The notes under the pieces: generated by a model
Database searches by the model: none
What the model was told of the DNA's origin: nothing
The model's input: only the letters and a program-made list of their open reading frames with translations
From: Anatilimnocola floriformis
Lineage (GTDB): Bacteria > Planctomycetota > Planctomycetia > Pirellulales > Pirellulaceae
Direction of reading: 5' to 3'
Length of the DNA stretch: 64,000 nt
Assembly: GCF_024256385.1 (NCBI RefSeq)
Contig: NZ_JAMLFW010000001.1
Span: 2,604,001-2,668,000, forward strand
Made by a program: the position numbers and the translations under genes
Part shown: piece by piece, positions 1 through 8,544 of the stretch
How the letters are laid out: each line of letters begins with the position of its first letter
Position numbering within the stretch: the first letter of the stretch is position 1

Positions 1-531
1 AGCTGGCTCGCGGCGCCGTATAGCGCAGGCTTCTTCGTCGGCGGCATTGGCGGGGCGATGCTGGTCGACAACCAGCTCGAGCAGTCGATCGGCGGGACTT
101 TTGGTTTGCGGTTCGGTGTCGACTACGACCATCGCTGGGGACTGGAAAAACGCTTTGGTTTCGCCGAGATGGGTGTGTTCGATGTGCTGGAGCACCAGCG
201 ACAAATCGTCAACCTCGAAATGGGCGACATCGATCTGCTCTTTTATCCTTGGGGCGACACGAGGTGGCGACCCTACATGTCAGGTGGCGCAGGACTGTCA
301 CACTTCAACTACGAAAGCGACTCGGGTCGCCGCATCGACCGGCTCCTGTTCGGGCTACCATTTGGCATGGGTGTTAAATACTTTTGGAGCGAGGGAATCT
401 CCATTCGTGCCGAGCTAATCGACAACCTCATGTTGGGTGCCCACGAGCTGAGCACGATGAACAACATCAGCGTCGCAGCGGGAATTGAGTTTCGCTACAG
501 CGGACTGCATCTAGGACGCGCCAAGGGTTAA
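1..531 (+). CDS. Outer-membrane beta-barrel protein, 3' part
   Basis: The frame is open from the first base of the window to a TAA at 529-531, so only the C-terminal 176 residues are present. The visible part alternates short amphipathic strands with turns, rich in Gly, Tyr and Phe (AGFFVGGIGGAML, GLRFGVDYDHRWG, PYMSGGAGLSHFNY, GMGVKYFWSEGISIRAELID, AAGIEFRYSG). This is the pattern of an OmpA-like or OmpW-like eight-stranded barrel such as the outer-membrane beta-barrel family PF13505. The end in an aromatic-rich final strand agrees. An internal ATG at 58 is unlikely to be the start because barrel-like sequence continues upstream of it. The next gene is convergent. Substrate and partner cannot be told. 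Confidence 0.7.
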   Translation, partial: SWLAAPYSAGFFVGGIGGAMLVDNQLEQSIGGTFGLRFGVDYDHRWGLEKRFGFAEMGVFDVLEHQRQIVNLEMGDIDLLFYPWGDTRWRPYMSGGAGLSHFNYESDSGRRIDRLLFGLPFGMGVKYFWSEGISIRAELIDNLMLGAHELSTMNNISVAAGIEFRYSGLHLGRAKG

Positions 532-725
532 CGCGATGATCGCATCGCAGCGTGGTCAAGCCAAGAGTTCCGGCTAGCAGCCCTCACCGGACAGGCAATC
601 TTGAGCACTATCCCACCGAGAAAGCGAAGTCAGCGATTCCGCTTCGAAAAATTGACGCTCGAAGCAATTGCGAGGTCTGCCGAAAACAGCGGAAGAAGTG
701 CGGACCCGTACTGAGCAAGTCCACA

Positions 726-1262
726 TCACTTGAACGCACGTATCTTTCGAATCCTTTCGAGCACAGCTTGCACTCTTGCTTCTGCCGCAGCCTTGTCACT
801 CCGTTCGCCAGGCCGCTCAAGAATCGAAACTCCGCAAACGCTTTCGTTTCCCGCAGCACGAACATACCCAATCCGCAACAGATAATCGCCGTGGTCCGGT
901 TTTTTTACACGTTCGTCATCGGTAATCGCCTTCAGTCGGTCGTAGCACAACACCAGAACTTTATCACCAACTTGCGGAATGCTATGCGGGGTAATGACTG
1001 AGTCGGCAAACCCGACCTGTATAATAGCCTTCGATGCCGGGTCGAGAGAGCCACTAATCAATCCGGTTGGCTCTAGCTCCATCACTACCCAAGCATTGCC
1101 CTTTGGCCGCATCTTCTTCACTATGCCGGTCAAAACAACTGACTCATCCCAAATCGCCTTATGAAAGGCGTCAGGTGAGTCTATGTCCGCAGGTCCGATG
1201 GCAACTGCGCGCTGTAGAGCGCAACACGTTAGCAGAAACCCCAGAATAACATTTCGACACAT
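726..1262 (-). CDS. Hypothetical secreted protein, 178 residues
   Basis: I chose the ATG at 1262 because the protein then opens with a signal peptide: Met-Cys-Arg followed by a hydrophobic core VILGFLLTCCALQRAVA and a likely cleavage after AVA. Longer versions add basic sequence with no signal-like character. The mature part has an all-beta look (SVVLTGIVKKMRPKGNAWVV, IIQVGFADSVITPHSIPQVG, DKVLVLCYD), suggesting an OB-like or small beta-barrel fold, then an Ala/Arg-rich helix at the C-terminus. I do not recognise the family. It lies downstream of two small minus-strand membrane ORFs and is convergent with the barrel gene. Confidence 0.6.
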   Translation of the reverse strand: MCRNVILGFLLTCCALQRAVAIGPADIDSPDAFHKAIWDESVVLTGIVKKMRPKGNAWVVMELEPTGLISGSLDPASKAIIQVGFADSVITPHSIPQVGDKVLVLCYDRLKAITDDERVKKPDHGDYLLRIGYVRAAGNESVCGVSILERPGERSDKAAAEARVQAVLERIRKIRAFK

Positions 1263-1318
1263 CGACCCTATCTCCTTGTTGATCCAAGAATGGTCCCAAA
1301 CGGAGCCCACTAACTTGA

Positions 1319-1438
1319 TTATTTCAGGCGACCTGCGTTCGGCACGGCAGCGCATAAGTTTAAATGATCTCGTCCCCACGCGACGCAAGTGGCGATGATG
1401 AGGACAATCCAGAAGAGGTCTCGAAGTGAGAGTTTCAT
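1319..1438 (-). CDS. 39-codon membrane ORF, truncated paralogue of upstream gene
   Basis: A short frame starts with ATG at 1438, 14 bases after the stop of the 360-residue gene upstream. Its first ten residues, MKLSLRDLFW, are identical to that gene's N-terminus. They are followed by a similar hydrophobic stretch (IVLIIATCVAW against LTLIVAIGLSW), then about 17 unrelated residues and a TAA. Either it is a small single-span membrane protein or the remnant of a tandem duplication whose soluble domain was lost. The identical N-terminal residues argue that the start is real. Confidence 0.45.
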   Translation of the reverse strand: MKLSLRDLFWIVLIIATCVAWGRDHLNLCAAVPNAGRLK

Positions 1439-1452
1439 GAGCTACGTACCAA

Positions 1453-2535
1453 TTACAGTAAACGCATCGTCCAACTCGAAGCCGCGTTGGACTGCTGCTG
1501 GTCGAGTGTTTGCTTCAGCAGAAAGATATCGATCCCCCAGGCAGCCGTCAGCAACACGATTAGCACCAGGGCCAGCCAATCGCGGACTTTCAATCGTCGC
1601 GCTGAATTTCTGCGGAATGTCTGTTGGACGAAGAGAACGAGTGAGATAAGCAGAGTGATGAGGAAGAGGCTGAGCGGCAGTACGATCAGTTGCCATTTCG
1701 AGGTAAGCGCCAGGTTCTCGACGATGACCGGTATGGGCTTTGACTTCCAGGAGATGCGGCCGACAAGATCGTCTTCATTAGTGATTGCGCGACTCGCGTG
1801 GAAGAGAACGAGCGTGTAGCGGCCTGGCGGCGGCGATTTGACATACTCGCGCGCGTCGAGCAGGACATCGCAAACCCGGCTTTGGTGGTCGAGCAGCATT
1901 TCGCCGCCAATCGGTCCGGCTGTCGGTTTGAAAGCGCCGATGTCCACGCCGGGTACGCGCTGGCCCTGAGCATCGAACAGTTGCACTCGCCAGCAGGCGG
2001 CTGCCGGGATCACGCCCTTCGTTTCCAAGTAGAACGGCTCTCCTTCGGCGTCCACGTTTTTGATGCGGGGCAAGATGACGGGCCCTGCGACCGGCCTCCC
2101 TTTCCGATCTCTGCCGATCGAGGCGACCTCGATCTCAATTGGGTCCGGCATTCCTGCCGACCGGCGCCACGCCGTCAGCATGTGGCGGTTATCCCAAACC
2201 GGCGCCGCGTTGGGCGCAGCGCGATTGCGGCGCGCATGTTTGCGCAAGTGGTCGTACATTTCCTGCAATTCGCCGCTCATCCGCCGCCGAACCATTTCAT
2301 GCTGATAGTAGGGCACGCGGGCAATCAATTCGCTCTCGCGCAGCGTTTCGAGCGCAGCCAGTTCCCGCTGGCGATCATCAATATCTGAGAGCGATGGCTC
2401 AAAGTCCGCCGACTGCAACGCACCAAAGAATTTGCCTGCAAAAGCCGCAACAATTCGCGAATGCTGCAACCGCCACGACAGCCCGATGGCGACGATCAGC
2501 GTCAGCCAGAAGAGATCTCGAAGAGAGAGTTTCAT
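1453..2535 (-). CDS. Planctomycete two-span membrane protein, unknown function
   Basis: The start is ATG 2535, giving MKLSLRDLFWLTLIVAIGL, a membrane-anchor motif often found at the front of planctomycete proteins. The protein has 360 residues. After the first span there is a charged helical region (residues about 35-105, many Glu/Arg) and then a beta-rich extracytoplasmic domain (IEIEVASIGRDRKG, PFYLETKGVIPAAACWRVQL, PPPGRYTLVLFHA). The last part holds two more hydrophobic segments (LIVLPLSLFLITLLISLVLF and RDWLALVLIVLLTAAWGI). The C-terminal RDWLAL...W...WTM pattern reappears alone in the short ORF at 12709-12852. Function is unknown. It is divergent from the 270-residue membrane gene. Confidence 0.75.
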   Translation of the reverse strand: MKLSLRDLFWLTLIVAIGLSWRLQHSRIVAAFAGKFFGALQSADFEPSLSDIDDRQRELAALETLRESELIARVPYYQHEMVRRRMSGELQEMYDHLRKHARRNRAAPNAAPVWDNRHMLTAWRRSAGMPDPIEIEVASIGRDRKGRPVAGPVILPRIKNVDAEGEPFYLETKGVIPAAACWRVQLFDAQGQRVPGVDIGAFKPTAGPIGGEMLLDHQSRVCDVLLDAREYVKSPPPGRYTLVLFHASRAITNEDDLVGRISWKSKPIPVIVENLALTSKWQLIVLPLSLFLITLLISLVLFVQQTFRRNSARRLKVRDWLALVLIVLLTAAWGIDIFLLKQTLDQQQSNAASSWTMRLL

Positions 2536-2676
2536 GGGTGATGTAGCTGGCTCGCAACCGCGCTGGGCATGTCGCTTGTTCACGTCATGGCCAGCTTCGA
2601 GCTGCGGGCAGGTTCGAACGGCATGCAACTTGCCACCGTGCGGCGGGGGTTACGAACCATTCTAGGGAGTCCGCAG

Positions 2677-3489
2677 ATGGCCGGTAAATCGGAATGGCGA
2701 AGTGCAGTGGGTTGGCTCGTGGCTTTTTTGACGACCAACTTGCTGGGGTGCATTGCGATCGCCTTTGGCAAACCGCTGGAGATCGGCATGATGCTGATCA
2801 TCTATCCGCTGCAGGCGTGGCTGGCGGCGCAGGCGTTTCTAGGAGCAGCCTGGCTGGTGTTCGGCCACGGTGTGCTGTGGCAGCGAGTTGCCGCGGTCGC
2901 CGGTTTCACGGCGGTTACGGCTGCGATGATCGCTGCGTTCGACAACGGCGCTGGCGTTCGCTCCCTGATTGTGTATGCGCCGCTGAGCGCGTTTGTGGTG
3001 GGGCTGCTCGTAGGCGGACTGCTGCGACTGGCCGGCATTGAGTTGCGACAGACCACCGACGTCACCACTGTTTCGCCAGCGATTGCGGTCGCCGACCTCG
3101 TACGCTGGCTGGCGATTGTTGGCGGCAGCATTTATCTCAATGAGTTTTTCAATCAGCTGTCGCACCTGCACGGACAGAACGGCTTTCAAAGTCCGGCCTT
3201 GATTACCGGCGGACTAGTCGTCGGCTTTGGGATTTATCTAGGTGCCACTGCGCTCCGGCGGCAGCGCGGCCGGCTGAGTTTTGCGGTCGAGCTGTTTGTG
3301 ATGGCGCCGCTGATTTGTTTCGCGCTGGATCGGCGTCTCGGCATCCTGAGCTTGTTGCCCGCCTGGTTTGCGATTGCAGGGCCGATCTCTCAAGCGCTGC
3401 GTCACAATGTTCGTTACGTCGCTACATTCGGTCGTGCTGCAGCCGCGAATGAAGGCATCGGAAAACTTCAGCCTGCACGTCACGCTTAG
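2677..3489 (+). CDS. Integral membrane protein, unknown function
   Basis: I chose the ATG at 2677 because AGGGAG lies about 7 bases upstream and the sequence then begins as a soluble tip followed at once by a membrane span (VGWLVAFLTTNLLGCIAIAF). The upstream extension to 2569 has no membrane-protein character. The 270-residue protein has about seven hydrophobic segments, including MMLIIYPLQAWLAAQAFLG, VAAVAGFTAVTAAMIAAF, LSAFVVGLLVGGLLRLAGI and LITGGLVVGFGIYLGATAL. No catalytic or transport motif stands out. It is transcribed away from the two-span membrane gene, and its stop lies 12 bases from the convergent DUF1552 gene. Confidence 0.75.
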   Translation: MAGKSEWRSAVGWLVAFLTTNLLGCIAIAFGKPLEIGMMLIIYPLQAWLAAQAFLGAAWLVFGHGVLWQRVAAVAGFTAVTAAMIAAFDNGAGVRSLIVYAPLSAFVVGLLVGGLLRLAGIELRQTTDVTTVSPAIAVADLVRWLAIVGGSIYLNEFFNQLSHLHGQNGFQSPALITGGLVVGFGIYLGATALRRQRGRLSFAVELFVMAPLICFALDRRLGILSLLPAWFAIAGPISQALRHNVRYVATFGRAAAANEGIGKLQPARHA

Positions 3490-3501
3490 AGGCCGCGTAA
3501 T

Positions 3502-4767
3502 TTACACCTCGCTCAGCACGCCGTCGCTGTTGCCGAACTTGTCCGTCTCAAACTGCAGTTGCTGCAGCAGGCGGACGTAGACGTTGGAGAGTTGGTAATT
3601 CTCTTTGCGATTGAAGCCGAGGTGGCCGGCGTGCTGGAAGCCGCCGCCGGCGAGGATGACGGGCAAGTTGTCGACCGTGTGGGCCGAGGCGTTGCCGAGG
3701 CTGCTGGCGTAGACGATCGACGTGCGGTCGAGCAGCGTGCGGTCGTTTTCGGCCGTGCCCTTTAGCTTGGCGAGCAGGCCGCCGAAGAGTTTGATTTCGG
3801 CCTCTTCGATTTTTGCCAGCTCGTTGATCTTGGCTTCGTCCTGGCCGTGGTGCGAGGCATCGTGATGGGCCATCGTCAGCCCTGGCAGATCGTTGAGGGC
3901 TTCGTGCGACCAGACAGAAAAGCTGATGACCCGCGTCGAATCGGTCTGCAGCGCGAGATGGATGAGATCGAACCACTGCTGGGTGCGCGTGAGCATTCGG
4001 CCGCCAGTGATGTAGTCGTCGGTGAACGGCTTGGTCTCGACGACGGGCTTGGCGCGGTCGATCCACGCTTTGTCCTGCGCCAAGCGAGCTTCGGCTTCGC
4101 GAATGGAGGACAGCAGCAGATCGAGGCGATCGCGGTCAGCGGAGTTCAGACTTTGCGACAACGTTTTGGCCTGGTCGCGCACGCCGTCGAGAATGCTTTG
4201 GCCGGCGGCGAGCTTCTTCATTTCCTTGGCAACTTCGGCAGGAGTTCCTTGCACGAAGAGAGCTTTAAACACTTGCGTGGCGCGATCTTCGGCGGGGATT
4301 TTTACACCTTTGGCATTCCACGAAAGTTCACCGCCGCCGAGGGCCAGGCTGGCGAAACGCGTTTCGTTACCAGCGCGGGCGGCTACGAGTTGATCAAGCG
4401 AAATGGTGTTGCGCAGATCGCCGGGGCGAACACCTTCGGGCCGCACGCCGGTGAAGAGCGCCGGATGCGTGCCATGGCCGCCGGGATAACCACGATGCGA
4501 AATGCCAGAGAAAACGGTGAAGTGGTCGCGGTGCTCGTCGATCAGTTTGGTGTAACGCGACGGCGTGTAGTCGCCGCCGGGCTTCTCGGGAAAAAAGAAC
4601 GGCGCGTGAAAACCGAGCGGCCTGCCGATGAGGACGAGTCGTTGCGGCGACATCTTCTCGGCTTTGGTCTCGGCCCGTAAACCGACTGGAAGCATGGCAT
4701 CGAGCAGTGGCAGGCTGATGGAGACACCGGCTGCGCGGAGCAACGTGCGACGAGAGAGGCGGGGCAT
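3502..4767 (-). CDS. DUF1552 family secreted protein
   Basis: This 421-residue protein starts with a Tat-like signal, SRRTLLRAAGVSISLPLLDA, which is the usual opening of DUF1552 proteins. Other family landmarks are GRPLGFHAPFFFPEKPGGDY, HRGYPGGHGTHPALFTG, MTRTQQWFDLIHLALQTDSTR and MAHHDASHHGQDEAKINELA. DUF1552 proteins are abundant in Planctomycetes and Verrucomicrobia, and their biochemical role is not established. In nearly all genomes they follow a DUF1587/DUF1592 cytochrome-type protein, as here. They are presumed to act together outside the cytoplasm. AGGAG is present about nine bases before the ATG. A 167 bp gap filled by an inverted repeat separates it from its partner. Confidence 0.92.
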   Translation of the reverse strand: MPRLSRRTLLRAAGVSISLPLLDAMLPVGLRAETKAEKMSPQRLVLIGRPLGFHAPFFFPEKPGGDYTPSRYTKLIDEHRDHFTVFSGISHRGYPGGHGTHPALFTGVRPEGVRPGDLRNTISLDQLVAARAGNETRFASLALGGGELSWNAKGVKIPAEDRATQVFKALFVQGTPAEVAKEMKKLAAGQSILDGVRDQAKTLSQSLNSADRDRLDLLLSSIREAEARLAQDKAWIDRAKPVVETKPFTDDYITGGRMLTRTQQWFDLIHLALQTDSTRVISFSVWSHEALNDLPGLTMAHHDASHHGQDEAKINELAKIEEAEIKLFGGLLAKLKGTAENDRTLLDRTSIVYASSLGNASAHTVDNLPVILAGGGFQHAGHLGFNRKENYQLSNVYVRLLQQLQFETDKFGNSDGVLSEV

Positions 4768-4779
4768 GGGAGGCTCCTA

Positions 4780-4946
4780 TTGTCGTCGTTCGCTCCCGCG
4801 AACGACCAATAGCGTTGGGGTCGGCTTGAAACGGTCAACTCACGTTAGCGGTCACTTGCCAAACGCCGAATCTCGCTGGACGCTCGTTTCGGCGGGATTA
4901 CTGCTTGTTATGCTCGATCAGTCGTTCGCGGAGCGAACGACGACAA
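4780..4946. repeat. Inverted repeat between the DUF1552 and cytochrome genes
   Basis: The left arm at 4781-4807 (TGTCGTCGTTCGCTC...) and right arm at 4921-4946 (GTCGTTCGCGGAGCGAACGA, then CGACAA) are nearly complementary. Each arm also contains its own small palindrome around GTTCGC/GCGAAC. About 110 bases lie between them with no coding sign. The element fills the whole gap between the two minus-strand genes, so the pair is not tightly overlapped. It could act as an RNA hairpin that stabilises or attenuates the message. Confidence 0.7.
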
Positions 4947-4950
4947 TGGA

Positions 4951-7425
4951 TCACTTATTCAAAAATATCCGGCTTTGCACGAGGGAATGCAACAAACTGC
5001 GGAAGCCGAAATTCGTTTTTCGATTGTCAGCCAAAATCTGATCGACGACTTCACGATCGGCGAACTGCAGATCGGCGCCGGTGCTGTAGACGATCAGTTT
5101 GTGCACGACATTGCGGGCCAGTTGATCTTTATCGGCGAGCAGCAGCTGTTTGTATTCGTCGATGTCGGCGAACTTGCGGCCATCGGGCACTTCGCCGCCG
5201 AGTTCCACCGGCAAACCGACGGCGACCGTGCGGCCGGGATAATTTGCCAGCGGCTTGCGCTTGTTGCCGCGCGGCACGCGGTATTCATCGCGCCAACCGC
5301 CGATCACATCGAACGATTCGAGCGCGAAGCCGGGCGGGTCGATCTGTTTGTGGCAACTGTTACAAGCCGCCGTGTCGCGATGCTTGGCGAGCAACTGACG
5401 AATCGTGGTCGCGCCGCGAATGTCGGGTTCCACGGCAGGAATATCGGGCGGTGGCGGCGCCGGCGGTGTGCCCAGGATTCGCTCGAGCACCCATTTGCCG
5501 CGCATCACCGGCGAAGTCTTCGTACCGTCGGCAGTCACTTTCAGAATGCTGGCCTGCGTCAGGATGCCGCCGCGGTGCGAACCCTCGGGGAGTTGCACTT
5601 TGCGCATTTCATAGCCTGTCACATCGGCGATGCCGTAGTGCTGGGCGAGACGCTCGTTGAGAAACGTCCAGTCAGAGTGCGTAAACTCGGTCACGCTCCG
5701 GTCGTGCTTTAGCAGTTCTTCGAAAAAGAGCTCCGTCTCGCGCGGCATGGCCCAGAAGAGGTGCGAGTCGAACTCGGCATACATTTGCGGATCGGGCGAA
5801 GTGGCGTTGATGTTCCGCAGGTCGAGCCATTGCCCGGCAAAGTGCTTGGTAAAACGTTCGGCGCGCGGATCGTTGAGGAGACGCTCGGTCTGAGCGCGGA
5901 GGACGCCGGGTTTTGCTAGTTCGCCTTTGGCAGCGAGGTCCAGCAATTCGTCGTCCGGCAGCGTCGACCACAGGAAATAAGAGAGCCGAGTCGCGAGGGC
6001 GAAATCATCGAGCTTGCTGCCGTCAGTCGTCGCCGGCGTGAGAAACAAGAAGTGCGGCGAGCAGAGAATCGTCTTGTAAGTCTTGATCATCGCTTCGGCG
6101 AACGACTCGTTCTGATCGAGCGCGGCGTGCGCGATTTTCACGAAGCGGGCGACTTGCTCTTCGGTGGCCGGTCGGCGGAAAGCGCGCGGCAGGAAGTGGC
6201 GAATGAGGCGCTCGGCGTCCGCTTTCGGATTCTCCGGCGCGATGACGTACGGATCGTAAATCCATTGCCCCGGGTCGCGCCCTTCGACCTTCGGCGGACG
6301 CTGACCAGCGGCTTCGGCCTTCACCACCGAGGCAGCCTTCAGCGGCACATCGCCAAAGAGTTGCACGTAACCGGGGAGCGGCCAGGGATCGAGCGGGCCG
6401 GAGACCTCGACCCAATCGAGCACAATGGCCGGGCCGTTGTAATCGGCGAGCGACTGACCTTTGATTTTGGTAGCGAGGCTGCGCACATCGGGGAGCGACC
6501 ACGGCGTGAAGATGATCATCTCGCGGCGGTTCAGTTCCATCTCGGCGTCGAACTCGAGGGGCTTTCCTTCGGTGACGTCGATCACGCGACGAATATCGTC
6601 TTCGCTCCGGCCATACTCTTCGTGACAGTAGAGCATTACCGGGAGAGGCTTATCCGGCGAGTTGATGGCCCGCACTTGGGCACGCACACGATATCGGCCG
6701 TTCTGCGGAACCACTGCGGTGCAAACGGGAAGATGATTGTAAGTGCGGCCATACATGACAAGCGAATCGCCATCGAGTTTGACCACCTTGCCGATCATGT
6801 CGATGAACGAGCGAACTTTCTCGGTGATCTGCCGGCCGGTGCGGCGGTCGTTGATCTTGATCGGCGGCCGAGTGGGAATCACCGCGCGGCAGGCGCGCTC
6901 GGCTGCTTCTTGATAGCGCAGCAAGTGCGCGGCGGAAACATCGAGGACGGAACTCACGTTGTCGAAGCCGGCGGCGCTGTTGTCGTCGGGCAACAGATCG
7001 CGGGTCTTCACCTCGATTCCCAGCAAGTCGCTGAGCGTCGTTTCATACTCCGTGCGATTCAAACGCCGAATCAGCACGCGGCCGTTCTGCTGCTGGGTTG
7101 CCAGCGAAGCTTTGTGCAATTCCGTGCGCAGCCAATTGGTGATTTCGGCACGCTCTTTCGCCGGCGGTTGGGCCGCATCGGCTGGCGGCATTTCGCCAGT
7201 CGAAATGTGATCGAGGACTTTAATCCACCTGGCGGCTGACTCTGATTCGCCAAACTTCAGCGGCAGTTGATCGAGTCGCAAACCGCGCTGAGCTTCACTT
7301 GGGCCGTGGCAGTCGACGCAGTATTTTTTCACGAACGCCGGCAATGGCCCTTCGGCAGTTTGGCCGAGTCTGGCGACGAGCGCCAAGGTGATGAGAAGCA
7401 GATAGCGGCAGGGGGAGCAACGCAT
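4951..7425 (-). CDS. Planctomycete cytochrome, DUF1587/1592/1588/1585 protein
   Basis: I start at ATG 7425, where the protein opens with a signal peptide (RYLLLITLALVARLGQTAEG) and AGGAG lies ten bases upstream. The result is 824 residues. Residues about 33-60 hold a c-type heme motif, KKYCVDCHGP, within the planctomycete cytochrome C domain. Family landmarks follow: the DUF1587 region (RRLNRTEYETTLSDLLGI), a carbohydrate-binding-like beta region, the DUF1592 region (RHFLPRAFRRPATEEQVARF, ATRLSYFLWSTLPDDELLDL) and DUF1588 (RGGILTQASILKVTADGTKT). A second CxxCH (ACNSCHKQIDPPGFALESFD) precedes the DUF1585 C-terminus. It is probably an exported redox or polysaccharide-related protein paired with DUF1552; the substrate is unknown. 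Confidence 0.93.
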   Translation of the reverse strand: MRCSPCRYLLLITLALVARLGQTAEGPLPAFVKKYCVDCHGPSEAQRGLRLDQLPLKFGESESAARWIKVLDHISTGEMPPADAAQPPAKERAEITNWLRTELHKASLATQQQNGRVLIRRLNRTEYETTLSDLLGIEVKTRDLLPDDNSAAGFDNVSSVLDVSAAHLLRYQEAAERACRAVIPTRPPIKINDRRTGRQITEKVRSFIDMIGKVVKLDGDSLVMYGRTYNHLPVCTAVVPQNGRYRVRAQVRAINSPDKPLPVMLYCHEEYGRSEDDIRRVIDVTEGKPLEFDAEMELNRREMIIFTPWSLPDVRSLATKIKGQSLADYNGPAIVLDWVEVSGPLDPWPLPGYVQLFGDVPLKAASVVKAEAAGQRPPKVEGRDPGQWIYDPYVIAPENPKADAERLIRHFLPRAFRRPATEEQVARFVKIAHAALDQNESFAEAMIKTYKTILCSPHFLFLTPATTDGSKLDDFALATRLSYFLWSTLPDDELLDLAAKGELAKPGVLRAQTERLLNDPRAERFTKHFAGQWLDLRNINATSPDPQMYAEFDSHLFWAMPRETELFFEELLKHDRSVTEFTHSDWTFLNERLAQHYGIADVTGYEMRKVQLPEGSHRGGILTQASILKVTADGTKTSPVMRGKWVLERILGTPPAPPPPDIPAVEPDIRGATTIRQLLAKHRDTAACNSCHKQIDPPGFALESFDVIGGWRDEYRVPRGNKRKPLANYPGRTVAVGLPVELGGEVPDGRKFADIDEYKQLLLADKDQLARNVVHKLIVYSTGADLQFADREVVDQILADNRKTNFGFRSLLHSLVQSRIFLNK

Positions 7426-7503
7426 GCGAGAGGAACTCCTGGCGGTTGCTCGATTGTAGTAGGAGTTTGCCGGCGCGATCAAATACAACGTCGATTGATG
7501 TAG

Positions 7504-7569
7504 TAAATTCGCCAGAATTCAGCTGGTGACCGCTCATTGCCACCTCTGAATTCTGGCGAATTCAGCTAC
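7504..7569. repeat. GAATTC-type inverted repeat, copy 1
   Basis: Arms AATTCGCCAGAATTCAG and CTGAATTCTGGCGAATTCAG face each other across about 23 bases. The same arms recur at 18072-18146 and 21389-21460. This copy sits in the 248 bp gap between two divergent genes; the rest of that gap shows no gene. The left arm is slightly degraded at its outer end (TAAATTC instead of CTGAATTC). Three copies of one element, with spacers that differ, indicate a mobile or amplified palindromic repeat rather than a chance terminator. Confidence 0.85.
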
Positions 7570-7673
7570 TTTGGACGCGTGCTTCGCCCGCGTGCTCGGT
7601 GGTTCGCTGGAGGCTACGTTGATACAATCACCTACTTCCAGATTGTCATCTCTCAACAGTTATCAGCACCAAT

Positions 7674-8537
7674 ATGTCCCAAGGTCACGGTCGTCCTCCA
7701 GGCGCGCACGGTCCGCCGCCGAATATTCCTATCAGCCTCGAACCGACGCAGGGTTGGCACTGCACGCATCTGTATTACCGGTTCGACCGTGGCGTGCTCG
7801 CGGGCATGTCGGCCGAGGCACGGGCGCGCGGCCGGGAAGAGTTGACCGCGGCGCTCGATCCGGCTGGGCCGAGTGCTTCGACGCGGCTGCAGACGAGCAT
7901 CGTTAGCGGCCACAAATCCGATTTCGGCTTGATGCTGATGGATCCGAATCCGCTGAAGATCGATTCGGTACAGCAAGGCCTGCTCGCCACTTCGCTGGGG
8001 CCGGCCCTCATCCCGACTTATTCGTTTGTTTCGATCACCGAAATCTCGGAATACGTTTCGACCGTCGAACAGTACGGCCAACGGTTGATCGCCGAAGGGG
8101 ATGCCGAGGGAAGCCCCGTTTATCAAGCCAAGCTGAAGGCCTATGGCGATCGCTTGCCGATGATGAACAAGCAACGGCTGACGCCGGAGTTTCCGCCCTA
8201 CCCGGCAACCTGTTTTTATCCGATGAATAAAAAGCGGAAAGTTGGCGAGAACTGGTTCCTGCTGCCGTTCGCCGAACGCAACCGGCAGATGGCCGAGCAC
8301 GCTCGTAGCGGCATGGAGTTCGCCGGCAAGGTCTCGCAGCTCATCACCGTCGGCCTCGGCCTCGACGATTGGGAGTGGGGCGTCACGCTGTGGGCAAAGA
8401 ACCCGCAGTACCTCACCGAGATCGTCTATCGGATGCGCTTTGATGAAGCGAGCGCCCGGTATGCCGAGTTCGGGCCGTTCTATACCAGCTATGTCGCGAC
8501 GCCGGCGGAGATGCTCGATCACTGTCGCGTGAAGTAG
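7674..8537 (+). CDS. hemQ: Coproheme decarboxylase (HemQ/ChdC), chlorite dismutase fold
   Basis: The 287-residue protein carries the signature of the HemQ branch of the chlorite-dismutase family: CFYPMNKKRKVGENWFLLPF, followed by RNRQMAEHARSGMEFAGKVS, where the His of AEH is the expected proximal heme ligand. Next come GLDDWEWGVTLWAKNP and MRFDEASARYAEFGPF. HemQ converts iron-coproporphyrin III to heme b with peroxide in the coproporphyrin-dependent pathway, in the cytoplasm. The N-terminal tail (residues 1-18) is Gly/Pro-rich and probably disordered. The ATG has no clear Shine-Dalgarno. It is seven bases upstream of a small membrane gene; no other heme genes are in the window. Confidence 0.9.
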   Translation: MSQGHGRPPGAHGPPPNIPISLEPTQGWHCTHLYYRFDRGVLAGMSAEARARGREELTAALDPAGPSASTRLQTSIVSGHKSDFGLMLMDPNPLKIDSVQQGLLATSLGPALIPTYSFVSITEISEYVSTVEQYGQRLIAEGDAEGSPVYQAKLKAYGDRLPMMNKQRLTPEFPPYPATCFYPMNKKRKVGENWFLLPFAERNRQMAEHARSGMEFAGKVSQLITVGLGLDDWEWGVTLWAKNPQYLTEIVYRMRFDEASARYAEFGPFYTSYVATPAEMLDHCRVK

Positions 8538-8544
8538 TTCAGAG

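Noticed and set aside
6052-7239. A 395-codon plus-strand frame opposite the planctomycete cytochrome gene
   Set aside because: The minus strand has heme motifs and DUF domains throughout; this is an antisense shadow.
4951-7425. Whether the CxxCH protein is a short fused or frameshifted gene
   Set aside because: All expected family segments appear in order without a break, so it is intact.
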